From positions 1 to 32,595 of the forward strand of contig JBBQVS010000041.1 in the NCBI GenBank assembly GCA_038211295.1: a stretch of 32,595 nucleotides of DNA. The letters are read 5' to 3'. This document shows, in pieces, positions 16,514 through 25,399 of the stretch (position 1 is its first letter; each line of letters begins with the position of its first letter). The position numbers and the translations under genes were made by a program. Origin of the DNA: JBBQVS01 sp038211295. Lineage in GTDB: Bacteria; Chloroflexota; Ktedonobacteria; Ktedonobacterales; Ktedonobacteraceae. Under the pieces are notes generated by a model that had not been told where the DNA came from, made no database searches, and worked only from the letters and a program-made list of their open reading frames with translations.

Positions 16514-17926
16514 ATGGCAAAAGTACGCACAAAATATGTCTGCCAGCAATGTGGCGGTGAGCAAAGCAAATGGCAGGGCAAATGTCCCGATTGCGGTGAG
16601 TGGAACAGCTTTGAGGAAGTGACCGACACACCTCAGAGTCCTGCCCAGCAACGGCGGCAAGCACTTGTTGGCAGCGCAACTACCGCACAGGGAACACACA
16701 CCCCTATTTTACTCCCACAGATCAAACCACTTGTACAGCAACGCGTCTCGGTGGGATACCCTGAGATGGATCGCGTACTCGGCGGAGGACTCGTCGCGGG
16801 TTCGCTTATTCTGGTCGGCGGCGAGCCGGGCATTGGCAAGTCAACACTGCTCTTACAGGTCTCTGGCGCGATTGCTGACACGGTTGGCCCCGTCCTCTAT
16901 GTCTCCGGCGAAGAATCGATTGAGCAGGTCAAGATGCGAGCCGAACGCTTAGGTATCACGGGCGAACGACTCTATTTGCTTGCTTCTATTGAGCTTGATA
17001 GCATAGCCGATGCAGTCAACCGACTCAAACCCGCATTGGTGATCGTTGACTCTATTCAGACGGTGATAGCCAGCCATGTCACCTCCGCCCCCGGTAGCAT
17101 CAGTCAGGTGCGCGAATGCACATTACAGTTGATGCAACTTGCGAAAAGTACTCATGTCCCTATTTTCATCATTGGACACGTCACTAAAGAGGGTACAGTC
17201 GCCGGCCCTAAAGCATTGGAACATATCGCTGATGCTGTCCTCTATCTCGAAGGTGAACGCTACCATTCGTACCGACTTTTGCGCGGTGTCAAAAACCGTT
17301 TTGGCGCGACACACGAAATCGGTGTCTTCGAGATGCAGGGCGAAGGTATGGTCGAGGTTACAAATCCCTCAGCCGTCTTTCTCGCAGACCGCGCGATTGG
17401 CGCGACTGGCTCAGCCGTGGTGGTAAGCATGGAAGGCACGCGCCCACTTCTGGTCGAAGTACAGGCACTTGTGACCCCCAGCAACTTTGGCAATGCGCGT
17501 TGCACTACCAATGGCATCGAACACAACCGCCTTGTTATGTTGCTGGCAGTTCTCACAAAACGCGTTGGCCTGGCAGTTGGCAACCACGATGTCTATGCGA
17601 ATGTCGTAGGAGGATTCACGCTCGAAGAACCATCTATCGATCTGGGCGTTGCCGCAGCCATTGCCTCTAGTTATCGCGAGCGAAATATTCCACACGATAT
17701 GACGCTAATTGGCGAGGTTGGGCTTTCTGGCGAACTTCGTGCCGTGAGTCGCCTTTCACTACGTGTACGCGAGGCTGCGAAACTTGGCTTCAAACGCTGT
17801 ATCATTCCCAGCGCAGGACGCGCAAGCAAAATACAGGCCGAACTGGAAGATGCAGGACTGCCAGCAGACTTCAAGGTACTCACCGCCAGTTCGCTTGCAG
17901 TCGCACTGGAAATTGCGCTACACTGA
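16514..17926 (+). CDS. radA: DNA repair protein RadA
   Basis: A RecA-like ATPase that helps branch migration in recombinational repair. The ATG at 16514 gives a 470-residue protein beginning MAKVRTKYVC, the usual family start; the longer frame to 16430 adds a hydrophobic extension foreign to the family. A four-cysteine zinc finger is present (Cys10, 13, 24, 27), then Walker A GGEPGIGKST near residues 102-111, the RadA-specific KNRFG at 260-264, and a C-terminal Lon-like domain from about 290. No clear ribosome site precedes the ATG. It follows clpC, as in Bacillus. Identification is firm. Confidence 0.95.
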   Translation: MAKVRTKYVCQQCGGEQSKWQGKCPDCGEWNSFEEVTDTPQSPAQQRRQALVGSATTAQGTHTPILLPQIKPLVQQRVSVGYPEMDRVLGGGLVAGSLILVGGEPGIGKSTLLLQVSGAIADTVGPVLYVSGEESIEQVKMRAERLGITGERLYLLASIELDSIADAVNRLKPALVIVDSIQTVIASHVTSAPGSISQVRECTLQLMQLAKSTHVPIFIIGHVTKEGTVAGPKALEHIADAVLYLEGERYHSYRLLRGVKNRFGATHEIGVFEMQGEGMVEVTNPSAVFLADRAIGATGSAVVVSMEGTRPLLVEVQALVTPSNFGNARCTTNGIEHNRLVMLLAVLTKRVGLAVGNHDVYANVVGGFTLEEPSIDLGVAAAIASSYRERNIPHDMTLIGEVGLSGELRAVSRLSLRVREAAKLGFKRCIIPSAGRASKIQAELEDAGLPADFKVLTASSLAVALEIALH

Positions 17927-18065
17927 ATCATACCAAAATCTCCTTTTTTACAACACAGCAGTAACGTAGTGCGTACTAGCTATTATGGAGACACTCCCGC
18001 GCTCGCTGGCTCAGACACCATCGACGACAAGAACAACCGAAAGGAGAGAGAAGAAAGTATAAAAG

Positions 18066-18094
18066 TTGCTAACTGTGCAGGAACGTTGTATACT
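18066..18094 (+). promoter_or_regulatory. Candidate promoter for the PIN/TRAM-ispD-ispF operon
   Basis: TTGCTA (18066-18071) and TATACT (18089-18094) have a 17-nt spacer and would give a leader of about 190 nt. The intergenic stretch 17927-18290 otherwise shows an isolated TTGACA at 18236-18241 without a matching -10 box. A GTG-initiated 82-codon frame at 17969-18217 has no ribosome site and is not called. Confidence 0.5.
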
Positions 18095-18290
18095 GCACTC
18101 CTGGTACAACAAATTTATGGCTCACAAGTACAAGCTCATGACGTATTGATACAGGTTGGGCGACACACTTTTCGCACTCATCTTTCTTTTTTATTACTGA
18201 CCCCACCTGCTATATAGTACACACTCTCCTTCTACTTGACAGTGAGTACGCTTACACTGTTTTCAGTGTTCTGCTTTGGAGGATGCAGGG

Positions 18291-19478
18291 ATGTTAGGTA
18301 ATCTACTTGCCCGTATTATCGGGTGTATAGCCGCTACCGGTATTGTCGTCGGCATTTTCTTCTTAGATCGCACCCGTCTACCCGCTCAGATCGAGTGGGT
18401 GATTGGCATTACTGTTGCCGTCGCTCTTCTTGCTTTTATTATTACACCCTATATCACAATCGTGCCTTATCTCTGGATTAGCGATAAAATTCGTAAAGCT
18501 GCCGCCAGTGATCTTGTCGCCGCTGCTATTGGACTCACTATCGGACTCATTATTTCTGCCCTGCTCGCGATTCCACTTACTAGCTTGCCCTCAAACTGGG
18601 GCCACATTCTTCCCTTCGTGGGGGCGTTGCTCTTTGCCTATCTGGGCGTGACCATCGCGGTCTTGCGAAAGAACGATATCGGACATCTTTTTTTAAGTAT
18701 CCAGAGTGCGCTCACGCGTCGAAACCGTGAACGCGACGAGGAACGCGAGAAGGATCGTGACGAGAAGCGCACCAGAGATCGTGAGAAAGACAAAGAACGC
18801 GAAAAAGAACGCACCGTTGTGGAACCTGTAGCACTGCCACCAATACTGCTGGATACCAGCGCAATTATCGATGGACGCATCAAAGATATCAGTCAAACTG
18901 GCTTTATCTACGGAACACTGCTTGTCCCGCGCTTCGTACTGGAAGAGCTGCAACGCATCGCAGACTCTGCGGACACAATGCGGCGCAATCGCGGACGGCG
19001 CGGTCTGGAAATACTCAATACACTAAAGACAGAGGCTTCGGTTCCCGTTGAAATTACCGATGCCGATATAGAGGGCATCGCGGAAGTCGATGGCAAGCTT
19101 GTCAAAATGGCTCGTAACCTGCACTGCGCGATCATCACCAATGACTTTAACCTGAATCGGGTCGCGGAACTGCAAGGCGTCAAAGTGCTCAATATCAACG
19201 AACTCGCCAACGCCATCAAACCCGTTCTACTGCCGGGAGAAGATATTCACATCAAGATTATGCAGGATGGCAAAGAACTGGGGCAGGGCGTGGGCTATCT
19301 CGACGATGGCACAATGATCGTTGTGGAAAATGGACGCCAGTATATGGGAACGGCTATCGAGGTCACTGTGACGCGCGTACTGCAAACAGTCGCGGGACGC
19401 ATGATCTTTGCTCATCCCAAGCAACCTACAGGACCACAACCGCCCGTTCCCGCACCAGTCAAGCAACGCCAATTGTGA
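18291..19478 (+). CDS. YacL-like PIN/TRAM-domain membrane protein
   Basis: The ATG at 18291 has GGAGG at 18278-18282. The 395-residue product has four hydrophobic segments (roughly residues 8-25, 37-60, 75-97, 104-125), a highly charged Arg/Glu/Asp/Lys linker at 143-175, a PIN nuclease domain from about 184 (acidic LLDTSAIIDGR with Asp188 and Asp194, later NDFNLNRVAEL), and a C-terminal TRAM domain (DIHIKIMQDGKELGQGVGYL onward), then a Pro-rich end. PIN domains are metal-dependent RNases and TRAM domains bind RNA, so a membrane-tethered RNase is plausible. It overlaps ispD by 4 nt, as yacL neighbours ispD in Bacillus. Confidence 0.9.
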   Translation: MLGNLLARIIGCIAATGIVVGIFFLDRTRLPAQIEWVIGITVAVALLAFIITPYITIVPYLWISDKIRKAAASDLVAAAIGLTIGLIISALLAIPLTSLPSNWGHILPFVGALLFAYLGVTIAVLRKNDIGHLFLSIQSALTRRNRERDEEREKDRDEKRTRDREKDKEREKERTVVEPVALPPILLDTSAIIDGRIKDISQTGFIYGTLLVPRFVLEELQRIADSADTMRRNRGRRGLEILNTLKTEASVPVEITDADIEGIAEVDGKLVKMARNLHCAIITNDFNLNRVAELQGVKVLNINELANAIKPVLLPGEDIHIKIMQDGKELGQGVGYLDDGTMIVVENGRQYMGTAIEVTVTRVLQTVAGRMIFAHPKQPTGPQPPVPAPVKQRQL

Positions 19479-20191
19479 ACGAACATTCTATGCAAGAACA
19501 GGATGAGAGAGCTTCTGTTGTCATCGTCGCCGCAGGCTCAAGCCGCCGAATGCTGGGACGCGACAAACTCTGGACACCATTGGCAGGGCGCATTACACTC
19601 GCCCGCACACTGGATGTATTTCAAAGCGCACCATATATCGACGCGATTGTGATTGTGACCAGCGCGGAACGTGTCGCAGACACCAGTACGCTATGCGAAA
19701 AAGAAGGTTTCAACAAAGTGGTAGCGGTTGTCGTAGGAGGACGTAGGCGACAGGACTCTGTAGCACTTGGCTTAGATACGCTGGCAGAGAGAGAAGCGGT
19801 TCAACAGTGGGTCGTTATTCATGATGCCGCGCGTCCCTTCGTCACAGCACAGATGCTACATGAAGGGTTGCTCTCCGCACAAGTACACCAGGCGAGCGTC
19901 GCCGCAGTGCCGGTGAAAGACACCATTAAACAGGTACGCGAAAACATTATCCACGCAACTCTTGACCGCTCACAACTCTGGCAGATTCAAACACCGCAGG
20001 TATTCTCGTTTCCACTTATTCATCATGCACACCACGAAGCTGTCGCACAAGAAGATTTCACGGATGATGCCGCCCTACTGGAACGTCTCGGTCATTCCGT
20101 CGCAATCTTTCAGGGGTCATACGCGAACATCAAGATAACTACACAAGAAGACCTGCTTATCGCAGAAGCTCTACTACAAGGAGAATTGTAA
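19475..20191 (+). CDS. ispD: 2-C-methyl-D-erythritol 4-phosphate cytidylyltransferase
   Basis: Third enzyme of the MEP isoprenoid pathway; joins CTP and methylerythritol phosphate. The GTG at 19475 overlaps the preceding TGA (GTGA), giving a coupled 238-residue protein; an ATG at 19490 is an alternative. The nucleotide-binding VVIVAAGSSRRM with the following Arg and Lys (GRDKLW), the VIHDAARPFV motif and the VPVKDTIKQV segment are all present. It is coupled to ispF at its 3' end. Identification is firm. Confidence 0.93.
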   Translation: MNEHSMQEQDERASVVIVAAGSSRRMLGRDKLWTPLAGRITLARTLDVFQSAPYIDAIVIVTSAERVADTSTLCEKEGFNKVVAVVVGGRRRQDSVALGLDTLAEREAVQQWVVIHDAARPFVTAQMLHEGLLSAQVHQASVAAVPVKDTIKQVRENIIHATLDRSQLWQIQTPQVFSFPLIHHAHHEAVAQEDFTDDAALLERLGHSVAIFQGSYANIKITTQEDLLIAEALLQGEL

Positions 20192-20667
20192 TGACAGTAC
20201 GTATTGGCAACGGGTACGATGTACATACGCTGATTGAGGGCCGCCCTCTGGTTATCGGCGGCGTGCTTATTCCCCATACACATGGCTTGTTGGGACACTC
20301 TGACGGCGATACGGTCATTCACGCCATTGTTGACGCCCTGCTTGGAGCAATGGCACAGGGCGATATCGGTATACACTTTCCCTCATCAGACTCACAGTGG
20401 AAAGATAAACCCAGTGCCGTCTTTCTCGACTATATCTACGAACTACTGCAAAAAGAGCAATGTACTATCAATAATATCGACGCAACTATCATCGCCGAAC
20501 TCCCAAAACTAGCACCACACATTCCCGCGATGCGAACTCATATCGCGGAACACCTGCATCTTGCGAAAGAGCAAGTCAGCATTAAAGCGACCACCACCGA
20601 TGGCCTCGGCTTCACGGGTCGTCATGAGGGAATAGCATGTTATGCTGTTGCTCTCATCAAAAAATAG
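20191..20667 (+). CDS. ispF: 2-C-methyl-D-erythritol 2,4-cyclodiphosphate synthase
   Basis: Makes the cyclic diphosphate intermediate of the MEP pathway. The ATG overlaps the ispD stop (TAATG) and AAGGAGAA lies just upstream. The 158-residue product has the zinc ligands Asp10, His12 and His44 (GYDVH and DGDTVIHAIVDALLGA), DIGIHFPSSD, and the C-terminal KATTTDGLGFTGRHEGIACYAV. Length is typical. It ends the operon; no strong terminator follows. Confidence 0.95.
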   Translation: MTVRIGNGYDVHTLIEGRPLVIGGVLIPHTHGLLGHSDGDTVIHAIVDALLGAMAQGDIGIHFPSSDSQWKDKPSAVFLDYIYELLQKEQCTINNIDATIIAELPKLAPHIPAMRTHIAEHLHLAKEQVSIKATTTDGLGFTGRHEGIACYAVALIKK

Positions 20668-20790
20668 TATTGTTTTCAGTAAAATACATTTGACTTTTTT
20701 CCTAGCCGCTTGACTTCCCTGCCTTAGCATGGAGTACACTGATCTGGTTGTTGTGTTTTTATACCTCTTTCAAGGTCAGGCAAAAAATTT

Positions 20791-22209
20791 ATGCGTGATG
20801 TTTCTGCACAAAAAGCTCTTGTACTGGAAGATTCGCACGGGAATAAAGAGAGTCCTTACACTCGCTCATCCCTTGTGCAAACACTCATCGAAACAGTCCT
20901 TATTCTACTGGGTCTATTGGCTATAGGAATTTTGTTGCCACACAGCATTCACGGCGACGGAACTATCCGTCTTCAAAGCCTCTCCGAACTCGTTCAGCAA
21001 CACAAGTGGTCGGATATGCCGTACTCTTTCGTCGGCCCCCTCTTCTCTCTTCCCTTCTGGTTCGTTGGAAGACACTACAAAAATATCGAGTTGTGGTGTA
21101 AGCAGTACAATCTCTTTGTTCTTGCCTGTGGCCTGCTCATCACTTATCTTCTCCTCCAAAAACGCGTGAACCACAGTCTTCTGCGCAAGTTCTTTCTACT
21201 TCTGATCGCCGCCTCGATGTTCGCCAATCACCTCTTGACCTACTACGGGGAGGTTTTCACGGCGGTGCTCGTTGGCGTCGGAATCATCGCCGCCGTTACC
21301 AGTCACACCCGCCTGGGACGCTTCAGTGGCTGGCTTGCCGTTATCCTGGGCGTGGTGAATGTACCCGCGAGTCTCGTTGGCCTCGGCTTTGTTATTCTCA
21401 AACGCTTTCTTGACAACAAACGCTTGCGTTACATGCTGGTTGGGGTCGCCGCTGCAACCTTTGTGATAACCGAGGCATGGTTGAGACGCGGCGGCCCTTT
21501 CGTTAGTGGCTACGAGACCGCCAATGGCTTCCCGACCGTGATGCCATTTACGGGAAAGCCTGGCTTTAGCTATCCCTTCTGGTTCGGCCTACTCTCCATT
21601 TTGTTTTCCTTTGGCAAAGGGTTACTCTTCTTCGCCCCTGGATTATTGCTACCAATTAGAAAAACCCTGCTCGCGCTGAAAACGGAGTGGAACATAGACC
21701 TCTCCAACGTTTACTGGCTGTGGCTATGCTTTCTACTTGGCTTGATTCTCGTCTACTCACGCTGGTGGTCATGGTATGGGGGCTGGTTCTGGGGGCCGCG
21801 CTTTTTCCTTTTCGCCTCTATTCCTGCGTCATTCGCGCTCGCCGTGCGTCTACACAGACATACCGCGTCACTGCCGATCAACCTGCTCACGGCTGGCGTG
21901 CTCTGCCTCTCGACGTGGGTGGGTATTAACGGCGCAATCTTTGACCAGACGCAACTATCGAAGGTGTGTCAGGGCAATAACTATCAGCTAGAGATGCTCT
22001 GCCACTACACGCCCGATTTTAGCGCACTGTGGCACCCCTTGCTTGTGCCGCAACACTTCACGTCGTCACAGTTGCTCTATATGCTCTACTGCGGTATCGT
22101 CTTTGTCTACCTCGCCCTTCCTCTATTCACCACAATCGTTGGTCAGGTACTAACAGTGGCTTCAGGTGCGAGCAAAGAACACTTGAACATCAAGCTGTGG
22201 AAGTTGTAA
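20791..22209 (+). CDS. Polytopic membrane protein, GT-C glycosyltransferase-like
   Basis: A 472-residue protein with about ten hydrophobic segments. The N-terminal 40 residues are soluble; the first span is near residues 35-50 and is followed by a short loop with HGDGTIR. A late motif resembling YSRWWSWYGGWFWGPRFF (around residues 318-335) is the kind seen in GT-C/PMT-like lipid-linked sugar transferases, which is the reason for the tentative call. The start is uncertain because no strong ribosome site precedes the ATG. A TTGACT (20710-20715) and TACACT (20735-20740) pair has a long 19-nt spacer. It converges on the acyltransferase gene. Confidence 0.65.
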   Translation: MRDVSAQKALVLEDSHGNKESPYTRSSLVQTLIETVLILLGLLAIGILLPHSIHGDGTIRLQSLSELVQQHKWSDMPYSFVGPLFSLPFWFVGRHYKNIELWCKQYNLFVLACGLLITYLLLQKRVNHSLLRKFFLLLIAASMFANHLLTYYGEVFTAVLVGVGIIAAVTSHTRLGRFSGWLAVILGVVNVPASLVGLGFVILKRFLDNKRLRYMLVGVAAATFVITEAWLRRGGPFVSGYETANGFPTVMPFTGKPGFSYPFWFGLLSILFSFGKGLLFFAPGLLLPIRKTLLALKTEWNIDLSNVYWLWLCFLLGLILVYSRWWSWYGGWFWGPRFFLFASIPASFALAVRLHRHTASLPINLLTAGVLCLSTWVGINGAIFDQTQLSKVCQGNNYQLEMLCHYTPDFSALWHPLLVPQHFTSSQLLYMLYCGIVFVYLALPLFTTIVGQVLTVASGASKEHLNIKLWKL

Positions 22210-22229
22210 GAATACCATCTTACCTGACC

Positions 22230-23678
22230 TTAGTGCAGAACTGCCTTCGCCTCAGTCGGCACAGGTGTACTCTCATAAAGCACTACCTCGGTAGGTACAT
22301 CTGTGGTTTTCCCTTTTCGCGCTTGATCGATTTTTCGCACAAGCACCTCACCCAGACGCATCCCTGGCATCTCAACCCAGCGATAAAGAGTAAGTGAAAC
22401 AGGAAAGATAATAAAGACGACCCAACCTAGAAGCGCGACTAATTGAACGCTATGACGTGTTACCTGCGGCTGGTTGCTCAAGAGAGTGACAAACAAGAAG
22501 AGCAAGGGCAGGTGCCACATGTATAAACTGAAAGAGAACAGGCCAATCCAGCGTAGCACATGCAACTCAAATGGGCGTTTGAGCCGACCCACGTTATATA
22601 ATAGAGCGCAGACACACAAACCATAGCAGAGAGCGTAGCCTGTGGACTGCCATTGCGCGTAGATGTCATAGAGCAAAGTTCTATATGGATTTAGAAAAGT
22701 AAATCCGGCCCCATACCGTATTGGAATACAAAAGATGTAGATGGAGAGAAAGCTCAAGAGAAATAGGCCCAGCAGGAACATCACGGGACTCCAACGTTGG
22801 AGCATCACACGCAACCGTTCGCCATTCATCCCGTTTTGCGTGTACACGTAGAGTACAGCAAGCAACATCCCAATGGCAAATGCCTCATAGTATTTCCCAT
22901 TATCGCCATAGTAATAGGGTTGCAGAGCGATAAGAACGTACTGAAACGTATGTGGAGCGGCTGGTTTCAGAAACAACCCCCACCAGCGCGACAGTAGCCC
23001 CCATCCTAGTATCAGCAGGAGACATGCAACGAGTTTGGCTATACGCCAACGAACAGTACCACGTCGAACAACAAAGCTCAACACCCACGCGATAAGCGGG
23101 AGTAGCATATAAAACTGGAACTCAACCGCCATTGTCCAGAAGGGGCCGTTGAGTTGTTCGGGGATATGCGCCTGCATGGTGAACGTGAAAAACTCTAGCA
23201 ACTTCCACCTGTTCGCGGCTGTTAATAACTCCGGGTGGAAGAAAAGTGTCATTAAGATAATCGCGAGAAAGTACGCTGGAATGATACGAAAAGAACGACG
23301 AATATAAAAGCGCGAGACGGAGGGCCATTGTCCGTCAAAGAGCAAAGCTTTCGCGAAGGGCAAAAATAAGAGAAAACTGGAAAGGAGAAAAAAAAGAATG
23401 ACCCCTGTCGCACCAAAACTGAGAAGAGCTGCGAGTACCACCTGCTTTTTTCCCATCGGGAGCCAGAGACCATGCCAATGTTCTGGCAATATAACCTGGT
23501 ACACAACATGATGCAATACTACAGCAAGACACGCGATACCGCGCACGCCATCAAGCACCAGCAGATGCCCTTTTTGCTTTTTTATCTCTAAAGAAGCTGT
23601 TACTTTCTCTCGGTATTCAATCCATCTACTACGCAGTGAAGCATTTTGGTTCGCGGTGGGTATATATGAAGTGCTCAT
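22230..23678 (-). CDS. Acyltransferase family 3 membrane protein (OafA/YrhL-like)
   Basis: These proteins transfer acyl groups to cell-surface sugars or peptidoglycan from within the membrane. The 482-residue product opens with a cytosolic stretch, then LDGVRGIACLAVVLHHVV with the family's conserved Arg and His pair. RRSFRIIPAYFL, a family-typical segment after a short loop, and about ten membrane spans follow. GGAGAAAGG lies upstream of the ATG at 23678. The tatA gene lies about 180 nt upstream on the same strand. The acceptor is unknown; a surface polysaccharide is plausible given the neighbouring GT-C-like gene. Confidence 0.88.
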   Translation of the reverse strand: MSTSYIPTANQNASLRSRWIEYREKVTASLEIKKQKGHLLVLDGVRGIACLAVVLHHVVYQVILPEHWHGLWLPMGKKQVVLAALLSFGATGVILFFLLSSFLLFLPFAKALLFDGQWPSVSRFYIRRSFRIIPAYFLAIILMTLFFHPELLTAANRWKLLEFFTFTMQAHIPEQLNGPFWTMAVEFQFYMLLPLIAWVLSFVVRRGTVRWRIAKLVACLLLILGWGLLSRWWGLFLKPAAPHTFQYVLIALQPYYYGDNGKYYEAFAIGMLLAVLYVYTQNGMNGERLRVMLQRWSPVMFLLGLFLLSFLSIYIFCIPIRYGAGFTFLNPYRTLLYDIYAQWQSTGYALCYGLCVCALLYNVGRLKRPFELHVLRWIGLFSFSLYMWHLPLLFLFVTLLSNQPQVTRHSVQLVALLGWVVFIIFPVSLTLYRWVEMPGMRLGEVLVRKIDQARKGKTTDVPTEVVLYESTPVPTEAKAVLH

Positions 23679-23856
23679 TTTTTACCTTTCTCCAGATAAA
23701 ACGTCAGTGTGACATATATTTGGACGAAGGATCAGAAGGGAAAATGAGTACATAGCCCTTATGGGTTCCAAAAAGTCGCAGTAATTACATGCCGCAGTTG
23801 CTTTATATTGCGGCTGTAGGACAAGATCAAGTAGAATTAGTACAGGTCGTTCGCTA

Positions 23857-24168
23857 TTATTTGCTTTCAGGCACGGTACGCATAGCATCATTTGTAGGTT
23901 GGTTTTTTGGCTCTGCGGCGGCTTTGACGCGTTCTTTTTGTTCAGGCGTCATAAGTATTTGCACAGCATGGCGCGGACTTGTTGGGATACTGCTACTGAC
24001 CTTATGAATTTCTTCCATCGGCAACTCAGACACAATCTTATCTTTTATACCTTTTGCCTGACCAAGCCCCTTACCCGCGCTGCGCCCCAACGACTGCAAC
24101 GTCTTGGGGCCAAAAATTGCCAGTCCAATTATCGCAACAATGACTAACTCTATCCAGTGTCCACCCAT
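23857..24168 (-). CDS. tatA: Sec-independent protein translocase TatA/E
   Basis: TatA forms the pore-like part of the twin-arginine export system. The 103-residue product begins with a short periplasmic end and one membrane helix (WIELVIVAIIGLAIF), then the conserved FGPKTLQSLGRSAGKGLG hinge and amphipathic helix, and a charged, Gln/Pro-rich tail. AAAGGA precedes the ATG. No tatC or tatB is in the window, so it must act with partners elsewhere. Between it and the acyltransferase (23679-23856) there is only a weak GCCGCA/TGCGGC hairpin. Confidence 0.9.
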   Translation of the reverse strand: MGGHWIELVIVAIIGLAIFGPKTLQSLGRSAGKGLGQAKGIKDKIVSELPMEEIHKVSSSIPTSPRHAVQILMTPEQKERVKAAAEPKNQPTNDAMRTVPESK

Positions 24169-24281
24169 TATATGTTCCTTTCAAAGGTCTCTTTTCATGA
24201 AGTATTGCTTTGCTCTTAGTATATACTACGAAGACTTTGTCTGATGGGACTACATTTTAGCGACGAATTAGCAGCGAATTC

Positions 24282-24662
24282 TCACCTTCTTTCGATCACA
24301 CGCCCTAAAAAGGGGGGAAGTTCCGTTTGTTTTTTATAGAGAGTATACAAGAAGTTGGAGGCGGCAGGATGACTCGATGGTTTGTGCAATGCATGTTTGT
24401 TTTGCAGTAGCTCATCTAGCACCATCGAGCCATCTTTGCTGTTTCTCGCTTCAGAATATGCCGAGTCCAGAACTTCCCCCACACCCCTTATCTGGATACG
24501 CCGATCTTGTTCCCCCAGAACATTGATCGGTCTCTTTTTCGTGTTCTTGACGATCTTTACCACGCTGCTACCAATTCGGGCTATTCTTCGTTCATTTTCA
24601 GAGGATGAGACGATGGGGCATGGTATAGTAGCCGTAAAGCCATCCATCGATTTACGCCGCAA
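24282..24662 (-). CDS. Hypothetical protein, possibly a divergent Clp-N-like domain
   Basis: A minus-strand frame of 126 residues upstream of tatA. The start is poor: TTG at 24662 or an in-frame ATG about 15 nt further in, neither with a ribosome site. The composition is protein-like. A stretch around residues 60-90 (VLDSAYSEARNSKDGSMVLD) resembles the helix pattern of a Clp N-terminal repeat (A-x-x-EAR ... hLL), but the rest does not match well. A plus-strand frame at 24382-24702 is Ser/Leu-rich and looks like its shadow. It may be a decayed gene. Confidence 0.35.
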   Translation of the reverse strand: MRRKSMDGFTATIPCPIVSSSENERRIARIGSSVVKIVKNTKKRPINVLGEQDRRIQIRGVGEVLDSAYSEARNSKDGSMVLDELLQNKHALHKPSSHPAASNFLYTLYKKQTELPPFLGRVIERR

Positions 24663-24682
24663 GAAAAGAGTGATAATATTTT

Positions 24683-25399
24683 ATGCAACAAGCACAACAT
24701 AATCCGAATTCCAGACAAACAAACGGGAGCAATAGTCGCTCAACCATTATTATTATTCTTGCCTTGCTTCTCTTTGCAATTTCGGGTCTCCTCTCAGGCT
24801 TCGCAACGGGAGCGTTTACCCGTCCCAAAACACCTCAAACATCTCAAACAAATAAAAACCAGAACACTGGGCAGGCTGCAACTGTCGGACCAAAGAAAAC
24901 ACAGGTCGCTGCTACGACACCAATCGTACAAGTCTTACCACTCGGATGCCCCGCGATAGAGCAATTTTTCACACCTGAAATAGCTGACGGCACTCAGCAA
25001 TATACCCTCTCCGCATATGCAAAAGACCAATCGGTAGCGTCCTGTAGCGACCAGAATAAGCGTATTAAGGCAACAGGGATCACATTCAAAATGTGGTTGA
25101 TTCATCGCATCCCTAAAGATAAAGGTTTGACCTTTGTACCCGCTACTGTGTTGGATCCGGCGAACTTGAGCAATCCAATTACGGCCCAGGTCGAGAAAGA
25201 TGATACCCCGGAAGTTCCAGGGTTCACGTTCAGCACGCCCCAAGTGCAACAGAGCGATGCACAGGGAAGCGTCACCTGGCACTACACAATATCGCCCACC
25301 GTCGCAGCAGGCGATTATGACTTGGTGGTGTTCATCAACTGGTCAGGGCAGCACTACAACTGGACATGGCGCAATATCGATATCAAGAAAGCAGCCTAG
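24683..25399 (+). CDS. Membrane-anchored exported protein of unknown function
   Basis: The 238-residue product has a short polar N-terminus, one hydrophobic segment at about residues 23-44 (uncleaved signal anchor), a Thr/Gln/Asn/Lys-rich linker to about 75, and a beta-rich extracytoplasmic domain ending FINWSGQHYNWTWRNIDI. Two cysteines (in LGCPAIEQ and SVASCSDQ) could form a disulfide. Translation start is the ATG at 24683; AAGAAAAGAG lies 12 nt upstream, and a GATAAT box 5 nt before the ATG allows a leaderless start instead. It ends inside the convergent PNP gene with a 17-nt tail overlap. Confidence 0.75.
   Translation: MQQAQHNPNSRQTNGSNSRSTIIIILALLLFAISGLLSGFATGAFTRPKTPQTSQTNKNQNTGQAATVGPKKTQVAATTPIVQVLPLGCPAIEQFFTPEIADGTQQYTLSAYAKDQSVASCSDQNKRIKATGITFKMWLIHRIPKDKGLTFVPATVLDPANLSNPITAQVEKDDTPEVPGFTFSTPQVQQSDAQGSVTWHYTISPTVAAGDYDLVVFINWSGQHYNWTWRNIDIKKAA

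Noticed and set aside
17969..18217. 82-codon GTG-initiated frame between radA and the PIN/TRAM gene
   Set aside because: No ribosome site, an unconvincing composition, and it overlaps a good promoter for the downstream operon.
24382..24702. 106-codon plus-strand frame
   Set aside because: Ser/Leu-rich shadow of the minus-strand frame and it runs into the start of the anchored-protein gene.
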